DNA from: JBCBGF01 sp039820585
GTDB lineage: Bacteria > Pseudomonadota > Alphaproteobacteria > Rhodobacterales > Rhodobacteraceae
Direction of reading: 5' to 3'
DNA: 64,000 bases
Assembly (NCBI GenBank): GCA_039820585.1
Contig: JBCBPV010000002.1
Span: 1-64,000 of the forward strand
Shown: one piece after another, positions 7,767 to 16,234 of the stretch
Layout of the letters: each line of letters begins with the position of its first letter
How positions within the stretch are numbered: the stretch's first letter is position 1
Position numbers and translations under genes: made by a program
The notes under the pieces: generated by a model
What the model saw: only the letters and a program-made list of their open reading frames with translations
Databases searched by the model: none
What the model was told of the DNA's origin: nothing

Positions 7767-10181
7767 TCACCCCCGCATCCGTGCACCGTCCGCATCAAAC
7801 AACGGCTCGGTCACCAAGGTCGCCGGGCGCATATCACCAAGGATCTCAACCTCGACACTCAGCCCCTCTTGCGCCCGGTCCGCCGGGATCAGGCCCAGCG
7901 CCACCGATTTGCCCGCCCAGTGCGAATACCCGCCCGAGGTACAGAACCCCTGCACCTGCCCATCGATCCAGATCGGCTCATACGCCACGACATCGGCATC
8001 TTGCGCCTCAACCACGAAAGCGCTCAGCTTCCGCGCCGCACCCACCGCCCGCTCTGCTTCAGCGGCTGCGCGCCCGATGAAGTCGGTATTCTTCTTCCAA
8101 GAGATGAACCGGTCCAGCCCGGTCTCTGCCGCCGTGTAATCGGGCGAAAACTCGCGCAGCCAGGATCCAAAGAACTTGTCCAACCGCAGCGACATCATCG
8201 CCCGCATCCCAAAGGCCGCCATGCCATGGGCCTGCCCCGCGCCCCAAAGCGTGTGGAACAGATGTCGCTGGGCCATCGGATCGCAATAGATCTCAAACCC
8301 CAGATCGCCGGTATAGCTCACGCGCTGCACAATACAGTGGGCCATCCCGATGGTCATGCGCCGCACATCAAGGAAACGAAACGCCTCCGCCGACACATCC
8401 TCATCGGTGCACGCCGCCAGCACCGCGCGCGCCTGCGGTCCGGCGATCTGAAACCCCGTGCGCGTGTCCGATATATTCTCGATCGCTACACCCGCCTCCA
8501 AATGGCCCTCAAACCAACGCAGGTGGTAATCCTGGCTGCCATAGCTGGCGGTCAGCTGAAACTCCGTCTCCGACAAGCAGGACACGGTAAAGTCCCCCAC
8601 CAGACGCCCTGACGGCGCCAACATCGGCGTCAGGCTCAGCCGCCCCGGCGCGGGGATGCGCCCCGCCATGATCCGGTCCAGCCAATCGCGCGCCCCCGCC
8701 CCTGTCACGCGATACTTGCCGAAGTTATGCGTCTCATTGATCCCCACACCCGCACGCACGGCCCGCACCTCGCGCGCCGTCGCCGCCCACGCGTTCGAGC
8801 GGCGGAAGGACGGCGTCTCGAACCGCGGCTCCGCGCCTTCAGCAAAGTAATTCGGCACCTCCAACCCGTATTGCGCGCCCCAAACCGCGCCCATCCCATC
8901 CCAGATGTCATGCATCGGCGTGGTCCGAAACTGACGCGCCGCCGGAAGCTCTTCATTGGGATAACTGACGGAAAACCGCCGCTGATAGTTCTCCACCACC
9001 TTCGGCACCGTATAGCCCGGCGTCGTCCACCGCCCGAACCGCGCGACATCCATCGCGAACACATCCCGCTCTGGCTCACCCTCAACCATCCATTGCGCCA
9101 GGCTCAGGCCCACACCACCGCCCTGGCTGAACCCCGCCATCACCGCACAGGCCGACCAATAGTTGCGCAACCCCGGCACCGGCCCCACCAGCGGGTTGCC
9201 ATCGGGCGCAAAGGTAAACGGCCCATGGATCACCGATTTCACCCCGGCCCGTTCCAAAACCGGAAAGCGCTTATAGGCAAAGGCGACCGAGTCCTCGATC
9301 TTCTCGAACTGATCATTCAAAAGCTCATGCCCAAAATCCCAGGGCGTGCCAGCCACGGCCCACGGCTCGCAGGGTTGCTCATAAAACCCGATGCACAGCC
9401 CCTTGCCTTCCTGGCGCAGATAACTCTCGCCACCGGGGTCCATCACATGGGGGAACTCCGCCCCACGCTCATAGATCTCCGGAATATCATCGGTCACCAG
9501 ATACTGATGCGCCATCGGAACAAGTGGCAGATACACCCCCGCCATCTCCGCCACTTCCCGCGCCCACAGCCCGGCGGCATTCACCAGATGTTCGGCCACG
9601 ACAGTGCCCTGCTCGGTCACCACATCCCAGCCACCATCCGCCCGCGCGTTCGTCTCCAGCACCCGGCACTGCGTGACGATCTCGGCCCCGCCCATCCGGG
9701 CCGCCTTGGCATAGGCGTGCGTCGTCCCCGACGGATCCAGATGCCCATCCAGCGGATCATAAAGCCCGCCAATGATCCCCTCGACATTCACCAACTCCGC
9801 CCGCGCGGCGATCTCCGAAGGGCTCAAGAGCTCCGTCTCCAACCCCATATAGCGATGCTTCGCCCGCTCGGCTTTCAGCATATCGAACCGCTCGGGCGTG
9901 TCGGCCAGGGTGATCCCGCCCACGTGGTGCAAACCGCAAGACATGCCAGTGATCTCTTCCAACTCGCGATACAGCCGAATTGTATAGCCCTGCAAAGCGG
10001 CCATATTCGTATCGCCATTGAGCGTATGAAAGCCGCCCGCCGCATGCCAGGTCGAGCCAGAGGTCAGCTCCGACCGTTCGATCAACATCACATCCGACCA
10101 ACCGTGCTTCGTCAGGTGATACAGAACCGAACACCCCACAACCCCGCCACCGATTACAACCACCTGCGCGCTCGTCTTCAT
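7767..10181 (-). CDS. FAD-dependent dimethylglycine/sarcosine dehydrogenase-like protein with GcvT domain
   Basis: 804 aa, the usual size for this family. An N-terminal DAO-type FAD domain begins with VVVIGGGVVGCSVLYHL. SGSTWHAAGG contains the His that carries covalent FAD in mammalian dimethylglycine and sarcosine dehydrogenases. A linking FAO_M segment lies around residues 370-430. A C-terminal aminomethyltransferase-like GcvT domain binds tetrahydrofolate in relatives and would take the released one-carbon unit. Expected reaction: oxidative N-demethylation of a glycine or betaine derivative. The Rieske oxygenase two genes upstream would make dimethylglycine if it acts on glycine betaine. 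The exact substrate cannot be read from the sequence. Confidence 0.88.
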   Translation of the reverse strand: MKTSAQVVVIGGGVVGCSVLYHLTKHGWSDVMLIERSELTSGSTWHAAGGFHTLNGDTNMAALQGYTIRLYRELEEITGMSCGLHHVGGITLADTPERFDMLKAERAKHRYMGLETELLSPSEIAARAELVNVEGIIGGLYDPLDGHLDPSGTTHAYAKAARMGGAEIVTQCRVLETNARADGGWDVVTEQGTVVAEHLVNAAGLWAREVAEMAGVYLPLVPMAHQYLVTDDIPEIYERGAEFPHVMDPGGESYLRQEGKGLCIGFYEQPCEPWAVAGTPWDFGHELLNDQFEKIEDSVAFAYKRFPVLERAGVKSVIHGPFTFAPDGNPLVGPVPGLRNYWSACAVMAGFSQGGGVGLSLAQWMVEGEPERDVFAMDVARFGRWTTPGYTVPKVVENYQRRFSVSYPNEELPAARQFRTTPMHDIWDGMGAVWGAQYGLEVPNYFAEGAEPRFETPSFRRSNAWAATAREVRAVRAGVGINETHNFGKYRVTGAGARDWLDRIMAGRIPAPGRLSLTPMLAPSGRLVGDFTVSCLSETEFQLTASYGSQDYHLRWFEGHLEAGVAIENISDTRTGFQIAGPQARAVLAACTDEDVSAEAFRFLDVRRMTIGMAHCIVQRVSYTGDLGFEIYCDPMAQRHLFHTLWGAGQAHGMAAFGMRAMMSLRLDKFFGSWLREFSPDYTAAETGLDRFISWKKNTDFIGRAAAEAERAVGAARKLSAFVVEAQDADVVAYEPIWIDGQVQGFCTSGGYSHWAGKSVALGLIPADRAQEGLSVEVEILGDMRPATLVTEPLFDADGARMRG

Positions 10182-10232
10182 CGCACCGCCCTGCCCTTCT
10201 TCTTGTCAAAAATACGCAAATTCCGCCCGCGC

Positions 10233-10457
10233 CTACTCTTCCCGACCCCAGCCCTTAAGGCGTACGTGCAACCCCTCAGCCCTGGCATCCCCCGCTTCCA
10301 GCGCAAACACATAGGCATGGGTCAGATAAAACGCCGCCCGATCCCGGTCACCCGCCACCTCAGCCGCATCGCCAGCCTCCGCATAAAGCCGCACCAACGC
10401 CCCACGGTCATCTGCCGCATGCGCCGCCAACAACCGAGCGTCCAGATCATCCCTCAC
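10233..10457 (-). CDS. Small 74-aa helical protein between Rieske oxygenase and FAD-GcvT genes
   Basis: Not recognised. The GTG at 10457 overlaps the oxygenase stop as GTGA, which supports real, coupled translation. The protein starts RDDLDARLLAAHAADDRG and ends HVRLKGWGREE. It is predicted helical, with tetratricopeptide-like spacing of small residues (AGDAAEVAGDRDRAAFYLTH), and has no Cys, signal peptide or membrane segment. The gap to the next gene is 51 nt. It may be an accessory or assembly factor for the two neighbouring enzymes, inferred only from position. Confidence 0.72.
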   Translation of the reverse strand: MRDDLDARLLAAHAADDRGALVRLYAEAGDAAEVAGDRDRAAFYLTHAYVFALEAGDARAEGLHVRLKGWGREE

Positions 10458-11611
10458 TCCGCCGCAGCGGCCGGAGGTTGCAGGCGTTGGGCCACCCAAG
10501 CGTGAAAGCAATGCGTCGGCCCGTCCATCGCCGGAGAGAACTTGCCACCGTCGAAATACAGCCCATGCCGCCCCCGCTGCATTCCCTCGACGACGAACAC
10601 GTCTTCCTCGAACACTCCGTACCACATCTTCGCATTGGTCTGCCGCAGGTCGTCCCATTCCGTCCCCGCCACCTCAGGCGCGGCATAGTAGATCTCCACA
10701 TGCTCAATCGTGCGGTCCTTCGCGACGGGTTCCAACAAGATCGCATAGGCGTGATCGCGGTGAACACCGAACAGCACGTTGGGATAGAAGGCCAGGTACT
10801 CCGCCCCGGCGTCCCATTGCCCGGACAGCCCTTCGAAATCCGGGAACTTGCGCCCATCCTCTGACAGCGTCGGCCGGTACACCAACGTCCCCTGCCCCGA
10901 ATAATGCCCCGGCGCCTCGATGTTGTAGTGATCCTCCAGCCGCGAATAACTGTTTAGGCCGGGATGGATCCACGGCAGGTGATAGCTTTCACAGTAATTC
11001 TCCACCGCCAGCTTCCAGTTGCAGGCCACGTCGAACTGAAACCGGCTTTCCGGCCCGCCATGGTACAGCGGCTTCTCAAACTCCGCCCAGCGCCCAATCA
11101 CATCCACCGCATAGTCTTCAAACGCCGGTGCATTCCCGTTCACATTCACAAACACCACATCGCGCCAGACATGGGCGCGGATCTCGATCAGACCCAGCGT
11201 CGCTCGGTCGATCTCATCATGGGTATTTTGCCCCGGCCCGCCAACATGAGGCGTTGTCACCAAATCGCCGTCCAGCGAATAGCACCAGGAATGATACGGG
11301 CACCGGATCACGTTGCCGACCTTCCCCGCCTCTTCCACCAGGATCATGCCCCGGTGGCGGCAGGTGTTCTGAAATACCCGGATCCCGCCATCTTTGCCGC
11401 GCACGGCCACCAGCGGCAGCCCCAGAAATGTCACCGGCACCGCATCGCCCGGCTCAGGCAGGCGCGCGCCCACGGTCAGTCCGGCCCAGGTGTCAAACAA
11501 AACCGCATCGCGTTCGGCGGCGAAGACCTCGTCCGAGACGTAGTGACCATTGGGCAAGCCCCGCGCTTGCGACACGGGTTTCAGGACGTTGCTGAGATCA
11601 GTGACGGACAT
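10454..11611 (-). CDS. Rieske non-heme iron oxygenase, alpha subunit (glycine betaine monooxygenase-like)
   Basis: 385-aa ring-hydroxylating-type oxygenase. The Rieske [2Fe-2S] cluster ligands are CRH in NTCRHRGMIL and CPYH in RCPYHSWCY. The catalytic iron site is in NWKLAVENYCESYH, followed by LPWIHP, with the bridging acidic residue and two His. Families with this architecture include glycine betaine, stachydrine and carnitine monooxygenases; the adjacent demethylating FAD-GcvT enzyme favours a quaternary-amine substrate. No ferredoxin reductase subunit is encoded nearby, so the electron donor must be elsewhere. The ATG at 11611 has GGGAGAG upstream, so an 18-codon longer frame was rejected. 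Confidence 0.88.
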   Translation of the reverse strand: MSVTDLSNVLKPVSQARGLPNGHYVSDEVFAAERDAVLFDTWAGLTVGARLPEPGDAVPVTFLGLPLVAVRGKDGGIRVFQNTCRHRGMILVEEAGKVGNVIRCPYHSWCYSLDGDLVTTPHVGGPGQNTHDEIDRATLGLIEIRAHVWRDVVFVNVNGNAPAFEDYAVDVIGRWAEFEKPLYHGGPESRFQFDVACNWKLAVENYCESYHLPWIHPGLNSYSRLEDHYNIEAPGHYSGQGTLVYRPTLSEDGRKFPDFEGLSGQWDAGAEYLAFYPNVLFGVHRDHAYAILLEPVAKDRTIEHVEIYYAAPEVAGTEWDDLRQTNAKMWYGVFEEDVFVVEGMQRGRHGLYFDGGKFSPAMDGPTHCFHAWVAQRLQPPAAAAE

Positions 11612-11712
11612 GGGCGCTCTCCCGTTGGCTGGGTATCTAGGACAAAGGATGGGCGCGTTGCCCACACCCCATCGCCCCTGATTCCGACATGGGCAGGTCG
11701 CAAAAGACCCGC

Positions 11713-12801
11713 CTACAGCGCGATGACCTGCCCCGAGCGCACCGCCTCCTGCGCCGCCTGCCCCATCAGAACCGCCCGCGCGCCGTCCGTCAGCGTCACC
11801 TCAGGCGCGCGTTCACCGCGCACCATCCGCTGAAACTGCACGTGCTGATAGAACGTCGACCCATTGTGATCGCCCGCCGCCAACAGCGTCGGATCCACCG
11901 GGATCTCCACCGTCTGCGGCCCCTTGGGCGACCGCGGGCTGACGATCACCTGCGGCACCGGGGGTTCCCCAAGATGCGTAGGCCAGAACCGCCCCGGGCC
12001 GGGCACGAAGCACTCGACCTTGCCCGCAGGCCCCACTGCACTGATCTCTTCCTGATAGCGCGCGCCCTCGGCATACATGCACAACTCCAGCATCGCGCGC
12101 GCTCCGCCCGCGAACTCGGCAATCACGTACGCGGAATCCCAGATATCCGGGGCCTCGCCCGCATAATCCTCATCCAAATGGTTCACCACCTGCCCACCAG
12201 ACCCCATGATCCGCACCGGCTCGTCCTGCAGGATCAGCCGCATCAGATCGAAAAAATGGCAGCATTTTTCAACAAGCGTCCCGCCCGAATAGCGGTTGAA
12301 GCGGTTCCAGTTGCCGACCTTTTGCAGGAACGGAAACCGATGCTCGCGGATCGTCAGCATCTTAATCCCGCCCGTAGAATTGCGCGCCTCTTCGATCAGC
12401 TTGGTGATCGGCGGCATATAGCGATACTCCATCGCCACCCAGATCGGCGCGCCATAGCTTTTGCCCAGCGCCGCGACGCGTGCCGCATCGTCGGGATCGG
12501 TGAAAAGCGGCTTTTCCACGAGCAATGGCAAGGGCCGCCGCGCCGCAATTTCCTCCATCTGCGCCACGTGGCAATGGTTCGGGCTGGCAATCAGCAAGCA
12601 ATCGAGGCTTTCGTCATCCAAAAGCTCCCATAGCGAGCCATAAAGCCGCGCATTGGGGGCCATGGATTTCGCCTTGGCCGCCATGATCTCATCAGGTTCA
12701 TAGATCGCCCCCACCCGCGCTTCGGGCAGAAGGGCGATGTTCTCGATATGCTCCTGCCCCATCATGCCGCAGCCGATGATGCCGTAATTCAGGATATCCA
12801 C
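11713..12801 (-). CDS. Gfo/Idh/MocA family NAD(P)-dependent oxidoreductase
   Basis: 362 aa. The N-terminal Rossmann fold has IIGCGMMGQEHIENIAL. The family motif EKP appears in LLVEKPLFTDP and contributes the catalytic Lys. A C-terminal alpha/beta substrate domain follows. Relatives oxidise sugars, inositols or related polyols. It begins with GTG at 12801, 12 nt after the GntR gene stop, so the regulator and enzyme are probably one transcript. It ends 101 nt before the Rieske oxygenase start, so transcription could continue into the demethylation genes. The substrate is unknown. Confidence 0.9.
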   Translation of the reverse strand: MDILNYGIIGCGMMGQEHIENIALLPEARVGAIYEPDEIMAAKAKSMAPNARLYGSLWELLDDESLDCLLIASPNHCHVAQMEEIAARRPLPLLVEKPLFTDPDDAARVAALGKSYGAPIWVAMEYRYMPPITKLIEEARNSTGGIKMLTIREHRFPFLQKVGNWNRFNRYSGGTLVEKCCHFFDLMRLILQDEPVRIMGSGGQVVNHLDEDYAGEAPDIWDSAYVIAEFAGGARAMLELCMYAEGARYQEEISAVGPAGKVECFVPGPGRFWPTHLGEPPVPQVIVSPRSPKGPQTVEIPVDPTLLAAGDHNGSTFYQHVQFQRMVRGERAPEVTLTDGARAVLMGQAAQEAVRSGQVIAL

Positions 12802-12813
12802 GTGCCCCGTCCC

Positions 12814-13515
12814 CTACTTCAACCGCGCGACATAGCGCGCCCGCGTGTGATCAAACCATGTCCGCGAAAACTCTGGCGTGTCGCCATCCTGGCCCCAACT
12901 CAAGCGTTCGACATAACCGCAGGGCGCACCGGCCTGCAGCCCGAAACAGTCGGTCCGCCAGTCGGGAACCGTATCGACGCCCACATCATCGCGCGCCCGC
13001 ACGATCCACAGGCCCAGGCGCTGGCGATAGAAAAGATACAGCGACTCGCTCAGGTCGTCTGGAATGACTGCGGGCGCATAGCTGGCATCAAGCCAGATCT
13101 CTTCAAGTGCCGCGGGTTGCCCACCCAAGCGGCGCAGACGGCGGATGCGGTGGCCACCGTCTGACGCCCCGAACACTGGAAAACCGACGGGTTTGGGCAA
13201 CCGCTCCACCGACAACACCTCTGCCGTCGGCAAGCCGCCGCCCTCAATCAATTCCAACCGGAAAAACGCATAGATCCCCGCGGCATCCGCCCCGGATTTC
13301 ACATAGTTTCCCGACCCCTGCACCCGCTCCAACAGCCCGCGCTCTTCCAGATCGGCCAGCGCCTTGCGCAACGTTCCCACCGCCAACCCCAGATCCTTGG
13401 CCATCTCGCGTTCGGGCGGCAACCGCTCACCCGCGATCAACCGCCCGGCGGCGATCTCACGGATCAAAAGCTCGGCGGTCTGCACGTATTTCGGCAGGGC
13501 GGTTGGATCGGTCAT
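12814..13515 (-). CDS. GntR-family transcriptional regulator (HutC/UTRA type)
   Basis: 233 aa. The N-terminal winged helix contains LPPEREMAKDLGLAVGTLRKALADLEERGLLERVQGSG in pieces at about residues 32-70, typical of GntR proteins. The rest fits a UTRA ligand-binding domain (for example QPAALEEIWLDASYAP and GYVERLSWGQD). It lies between the minus-strand dehydrogenase and the divergent plus-strand monooxygenase-TRAP operon and probably controls both. A candidate operator lies in the 88-nt divergent spacer. HutC-type regulators are usually repressors released by a pathway metabolite. Confidence 0.92.
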   Translation of the reverse strand: MTDPTALPKYVQTAELLIREIAAGRLIAGERLPPEREMAKDLGLAVGTLRKALADLEERGLLERVQGSGNYVKSGADAAGIYAFFRLELIEGGGLPTAEVLSVERLPKPVGFPVFGASDGGHRIRRLRRLGGQPAALEEIWLDASYAPAVIPDDLSESLYLFYRQRLGLWIVRARDDVGVDTVPDWRTDCFGLQAGAPCGYVERLSWGQDGDTPEFSRTWFDHTRARYVARLK

Positions 13516-13532
13516 GTTTCATCACGCGCAGA

Positions 13533-13550
13533 TTGATACAGTATTGATGC
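13533..13550. promoter_or_regulatory. Candidate GntR operator in divergent spacer
   Basis: The AT-rich patch in the 88-nt spacer between the GntR gene and the monooxygenase gene holds a perfect 9-base palindrome ATACAGTAT (13536-13544) inside a direct repeat TTGATAC (13533-13539) and TTGATGC (13544-13550). Position and symmetry suit a regulator site for both directions. No binding data. Confidence 0.4.
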
Positions 13551-13603
13551 ATTTGAATTCAGGTGTTACGCAAGGGAAAACCGCGCGCCCAGGGAAGGAT
13601 TCG

Positions 13604-14761
13604 ATGACTGTCGTCCCCGTAACGTCTGCCGATCTCGACGCTGCCGAGGTCTCATGGTTCTCCGCCCTGTGCTCGGACGACTACGCCTATCTGGGTGTGC
13701 CCGATGGCGCGCTGCGCTCTAGCTGGGAACGTTGCCGCGACATCCTGATCGAGGCCGAAAACCAGGGCTTCCGCAATATCCTGTGCCCCTCCTCCTATCA
13801 GGTCGGGCAAGACACGCTCAGCTTCGTCGCGGGCTGCGCGCCCCTGACATCAAAGATCAACATGCTCGCCGCTGTGCGCTGCGGCGAGATGCAGCCCATC
13901 ATGCTGGCCCGCACGCTGGCCACGCTCGATCACATGCTGAAGGGCCGGTTGGTGATCAACATCATCTCCAGCGATTTCCCGGGTGAGGTGGCCGAAAGCG
14001 CCTATCGCTACAAGCGGTCCAAGGAAGTGGTTGAGATCCTGCGCCAGGCGTGGACGCAAGATGAGATCAACTATGAAGGCGAGATCTATCAGTTCAAAGG
14101 TCTGACGACCGATCCCGCACGCCCCTACCAACAGAATGGTGGGCCGCTGATGTATTTTGGGGGCTACTCCCCCGCCGCAATGGACCTGTGCGCCCAGCAT
14201 TGCGACGTCTACCTGATGTGGCCCGAGCCGAAAGACGCAATCAAGGGCCGGATGGAAGCGGTCCACGCGCGTGCCGCAGAATATGGCCGCACGCTCGATT
14301 ACGGCCTGCGCGTCCACATGATCGTGCGGGATACAGAGGCTGAGGCCAAGGAATATGCCGAACATCTGGTCTCAAAGCTTGATGACGAATATGGCCAACT
14401 GATCCGTGACCGGGCCCACGATTCAACGTCTCTGGGAGTCGCACATCAGGCCAAGGCCCGCGAATTGGCCGACAAGTTCGGCTATGTCGAACCGCATCTG
14501 TGGACCGGCGTGGGCCGCGCCCGTTCAGGCTGCGGCGCCGCCCTCGTCGGCTCCACCGATCAGGTGATGTCCGAGATTGAGGCCTACCAGAAGATGGGCA
14601 TCCGCGCCTTCATCTTCTCGGGCTATCCCCATATCGACGAATGCATTTCCTTCGGCCAGCGCGTCTTGCCGAACCTCAAAACCTGCTCGCTGCCCCACGA
14701 ATATGGCCGCGTGCCCGCCGAGACACCCCAAACGCCCCTCGGGGCCGGAGAGCGCCGCTGA
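13604..14761 (+). CDS. LLM-class flavin-dependent monooxygenase (SsuD-like)
   Basis: 385-aa luciferase-like (TIM-barrel) monooxygenase, closest in pattern to alkanesulfonate monooxygenases. LTSKINMLAAVRCGEMQPIM and LARTLATLDHMLKGRLVINI match the conserved core, and the end GYPHIDECISFGQRVLPNL resembles the SsuD C-terminus. Such enzymes use FMNH2 from a separate reductase, and a flavin reductase gene lies two genes downstream. The start is ATG 13604 with AGGGAAGG 5 nt upstream, replacing an 80-codon longer frame. It is the first gene of the TRAP operon and divergent from the GntR gene. The substrate is unproven; an organosulfonate or other small acid imported by the TRAP system is plausible. 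Confidence 0.88.
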   Translation: MTVVPVTSADLDAAEVSWFSALCSDDYAYLGVPDGALRSSWERCRDILIEAENQGFRNILCPSSYQVGQDTLSFVAGCAPLTSKINMLAAVRCGEMQPIMLARTLATLDHMLKGRLVINIISSDFPGEVAESAYRYKRSKEVVEILRQAWTQDEINYEGEIYQFKGLTTDPARPYQQNGGPLMYFGGYSPAAMDLCAQHCDVYLMWPEPKDAIKGRMEAVHARAAEYGRTLDYGLRVHMIVRDTEAEAKEYAEHLVSKLDDEYGQLIRDRAHDSTSLGVAHQAKARELADKFGYVEPHLWTGVGRARSGCGAALVGSTDQVMSEIEAYQKMGIRAFIFSGYPHIDECISFGQRVLPNLKTCSLPHEYGRVPAETPQTPLGAGERR

Positions 14762-15654
14762 TGGACCGTATTACCCTCACCAATGGCGTTGAGTGCAGCC
14801 GCATCGTCTATGGCATGTGGCGTCTGGGTGACGATGAAAACACCGCCCCTGCCCATGTGCAGGCCAAGATCGAGGCATGCCTGGCTCAGGGCATCACCAC
14901 GATGGACCAGGCCGATATCTATGGCGGGTACGAGGCGGAAGAGATCCTCGGCGCAGCCTTCAAAACCGCCCCCGCCCTGCGCGATCAGGTCGAGATCGTC
15001 ACCAAATGCGATATCGTGGCACCCGCGGGCCGGTATTCGAACGCGCGGGTGAAGTATTACGACACCAGCCGCGCGCATATTACCGCCTCGGTCGACCATT
15101 CGCTGCGCCTGATGGCGATCGACACGATTGATCTCTTGCTGATCCACCGCCCCGACCCAACGATGGATGCGTGTGAGACGGGTGCCGCGCTGGACGAAGT
15201 GGTCAAATCCGGCAAGGTCAAAAGCGTCGGTGTGTCGAACTTCAAACCCTGGGACTGGACGCTGTTACAGGCGTCGATGGAGACACCGCTGGTCACCAAC
15301 CAGATCGAGATGAGCCTGCTGGAGCGATCAAGCTTCACCAATGGCGATCTGGCGTTTTTGCAAGAGCGAGGCGTAGCCCCCATGGCCTGGTCGCCGTTGG
15401 GCGGTGGCGGCTTATTTGATAGCGAAAACAGCGCATTGCGTACGACCCTTCAGACAATCGGTGAACAATACGGCATCGACGATGCGGCAGTCGCCGTGTC
15501 CTGGCTACTCGCCCATCCCGCGCGGATCATGCCGGTCATGGGCACCAACAATCTCGACCGTATCGGCAAGCTGGGTGATGCGGCCAAGCTCACCATGGAT
15601 CGCCAGACCTGGTTTGAGCTCTATACCCTAGCCCAAGGCCACGAGGTGCCCTAA
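14761..15654 (+). CDS. Aldo/keto reductase
   Basis: 297-aa NADPH-dependent TIM-barrel reductase. Catalytic Asp and Tyr are in TTMDQADIYGGYEAEEILG, Lys in IVTKCDI and His in DLLLIHRPDP; cofactor-binding text includes SVGVSNFKPWD and MPVMGTNNLDRI. Its ATG shares one base with the monooxygenase stop (TGATG), so expression is coupled. It probably reduces or oxidises the aldehyde or ketone released by the monooxygenase. Family certain, substrate unknown. Confidence 0.93.
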   Translation: MDRITLTNGVECSRIVYGMWRLGDDENTAPAHVQAKIEACLAQGITTMDQADIYGGYEAEEILGAAFKTAPALRDQVEIVTKCDIVAPAGRYSNARVKYYDTSRAHITASVDHSLRLMAIDTIDLLLIHRPDPTMDACETGAALDEVVKSGKVKSVGVSNFKPWDWTLLQASMETPLVTNQIEMSLLERSSFTNGDLAFLQERGVAPMAWSPLGGGGLFDSENSALRTTLQTIGEQYGIDDAAVAVSWLLAHPARIMPVMGTNNLDRIGKLGDAAKLTMDRQTWFELYTLAQGHEVP

Positions 15655-15684
15655 GCGATGCCCGACGGAGGAGCATATCCGAAC

Positions 15685-16179
15685 ATGACCAGCTTCACGC
15701 CGGGACCGGAGACAAGCCGCGCCTTTCGCGATGCGCTGGGCCGCTTTGCGACCGGCGTGACAATTGTGACGACGGACACCTCCGACGGTCCACTTGGCAT
15801 CACCGCCAACAGCTTTGCCTCGGTGTCATTGGACCCGCCCTTGGTCCTGTGGTCGCCGGCAAAAGCCTCCCGTCGCTTCCCGGCGTACGAGCGTGCGATC
15901 CGCTACGCCATCCACATCCTTGCCGAAGATCAAACCAACGTATGCGGCCGGTTCTCAAAAGACGGCTACGATTTCGACGGCCTTGCCTGGCATCGTGGGC
16001 CCGACAACGTGCCCCTGATCGACGGCTGCCTCGCCCGGTTCGACTGCGAACGCGTGGCCGCCCATGATGGCGGCGACCACCTGATCATTGTTGGCCGCGT
16101 GCTGGCCGCCGAGATGCGCGAAGGCGCACCACTTCTTTTCGCCTCGGGGCGTTACGGGCGCTTTACAGACGCGTCCTGA
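15685..16179 (+). CDS. Flavin reductase family protein (FMN reductase partner)
   Basis: 164-aa flavin reductase-like domain protein. Diagnostic stretches are FRDALGRFATGVTIVTT, LGITANSFASVSLDPPLVL and the C-terminal LLFASGRYGRF. Relatives reduce FMN or FAD with NAD(P)H and hand it to a monooxygenase. In this operon it is the obvious partner of the SsuD-like enzyme. The start at 15685 is chosen because GGAGGAG lies 11 nt before it; an ATG 9 codons upstream lacks a site. It is 30 nt after the aldo/keto reductase. Confidence 0.92.
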   Translation: MTSFTPGPETSRAFRDALGRFATGVTIVTTDTSDGPLGITANSFASVSLDPPLVLWSPAKASRRFPAYERAIRYAIHILAEDQTNVCGRFSKDGYDFDGLAWHRGPDNVPLIDGCLARFDCERVAAHDGGDHLIIVGRVLAAEMREGAPLLFASGRYGRFTDAS

Positions 16180-16200
16180 CACCCGAAGGTAAAACCATAA

Positions 16201-16217
16201 GGCCCGGAAAACGGGCC
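16201..16217 (+). repeat. Short hairpin between enzyme and transporter genes
   Basis: GGCCCG (16201-16206) and CGGGCC (16212-16217) flank GAAAA. The 6-bp stem-loop sits in the 55-nt gap before the TRAP small permease, next to its AGGGAGG ribosome site (about 16221-16227). GGGCCCG-rich sequence after it could pair alternatively, so it may set the ratio of transporter to enzyme expression or protect an mRNA end. Confidence 0.4.
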
Positions 16218-16234
16218 ACAAGGGAGGGCCCGAT

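Noticed and set aside
8727..10505. 592-codon plus-strand frame opposite the FAD-GcvT gene
   Set aside because: Arg/His/Pro-rich antisense frame with no motif; the minus-strand protein has clear FAD and GcvT signatures over the same bases.
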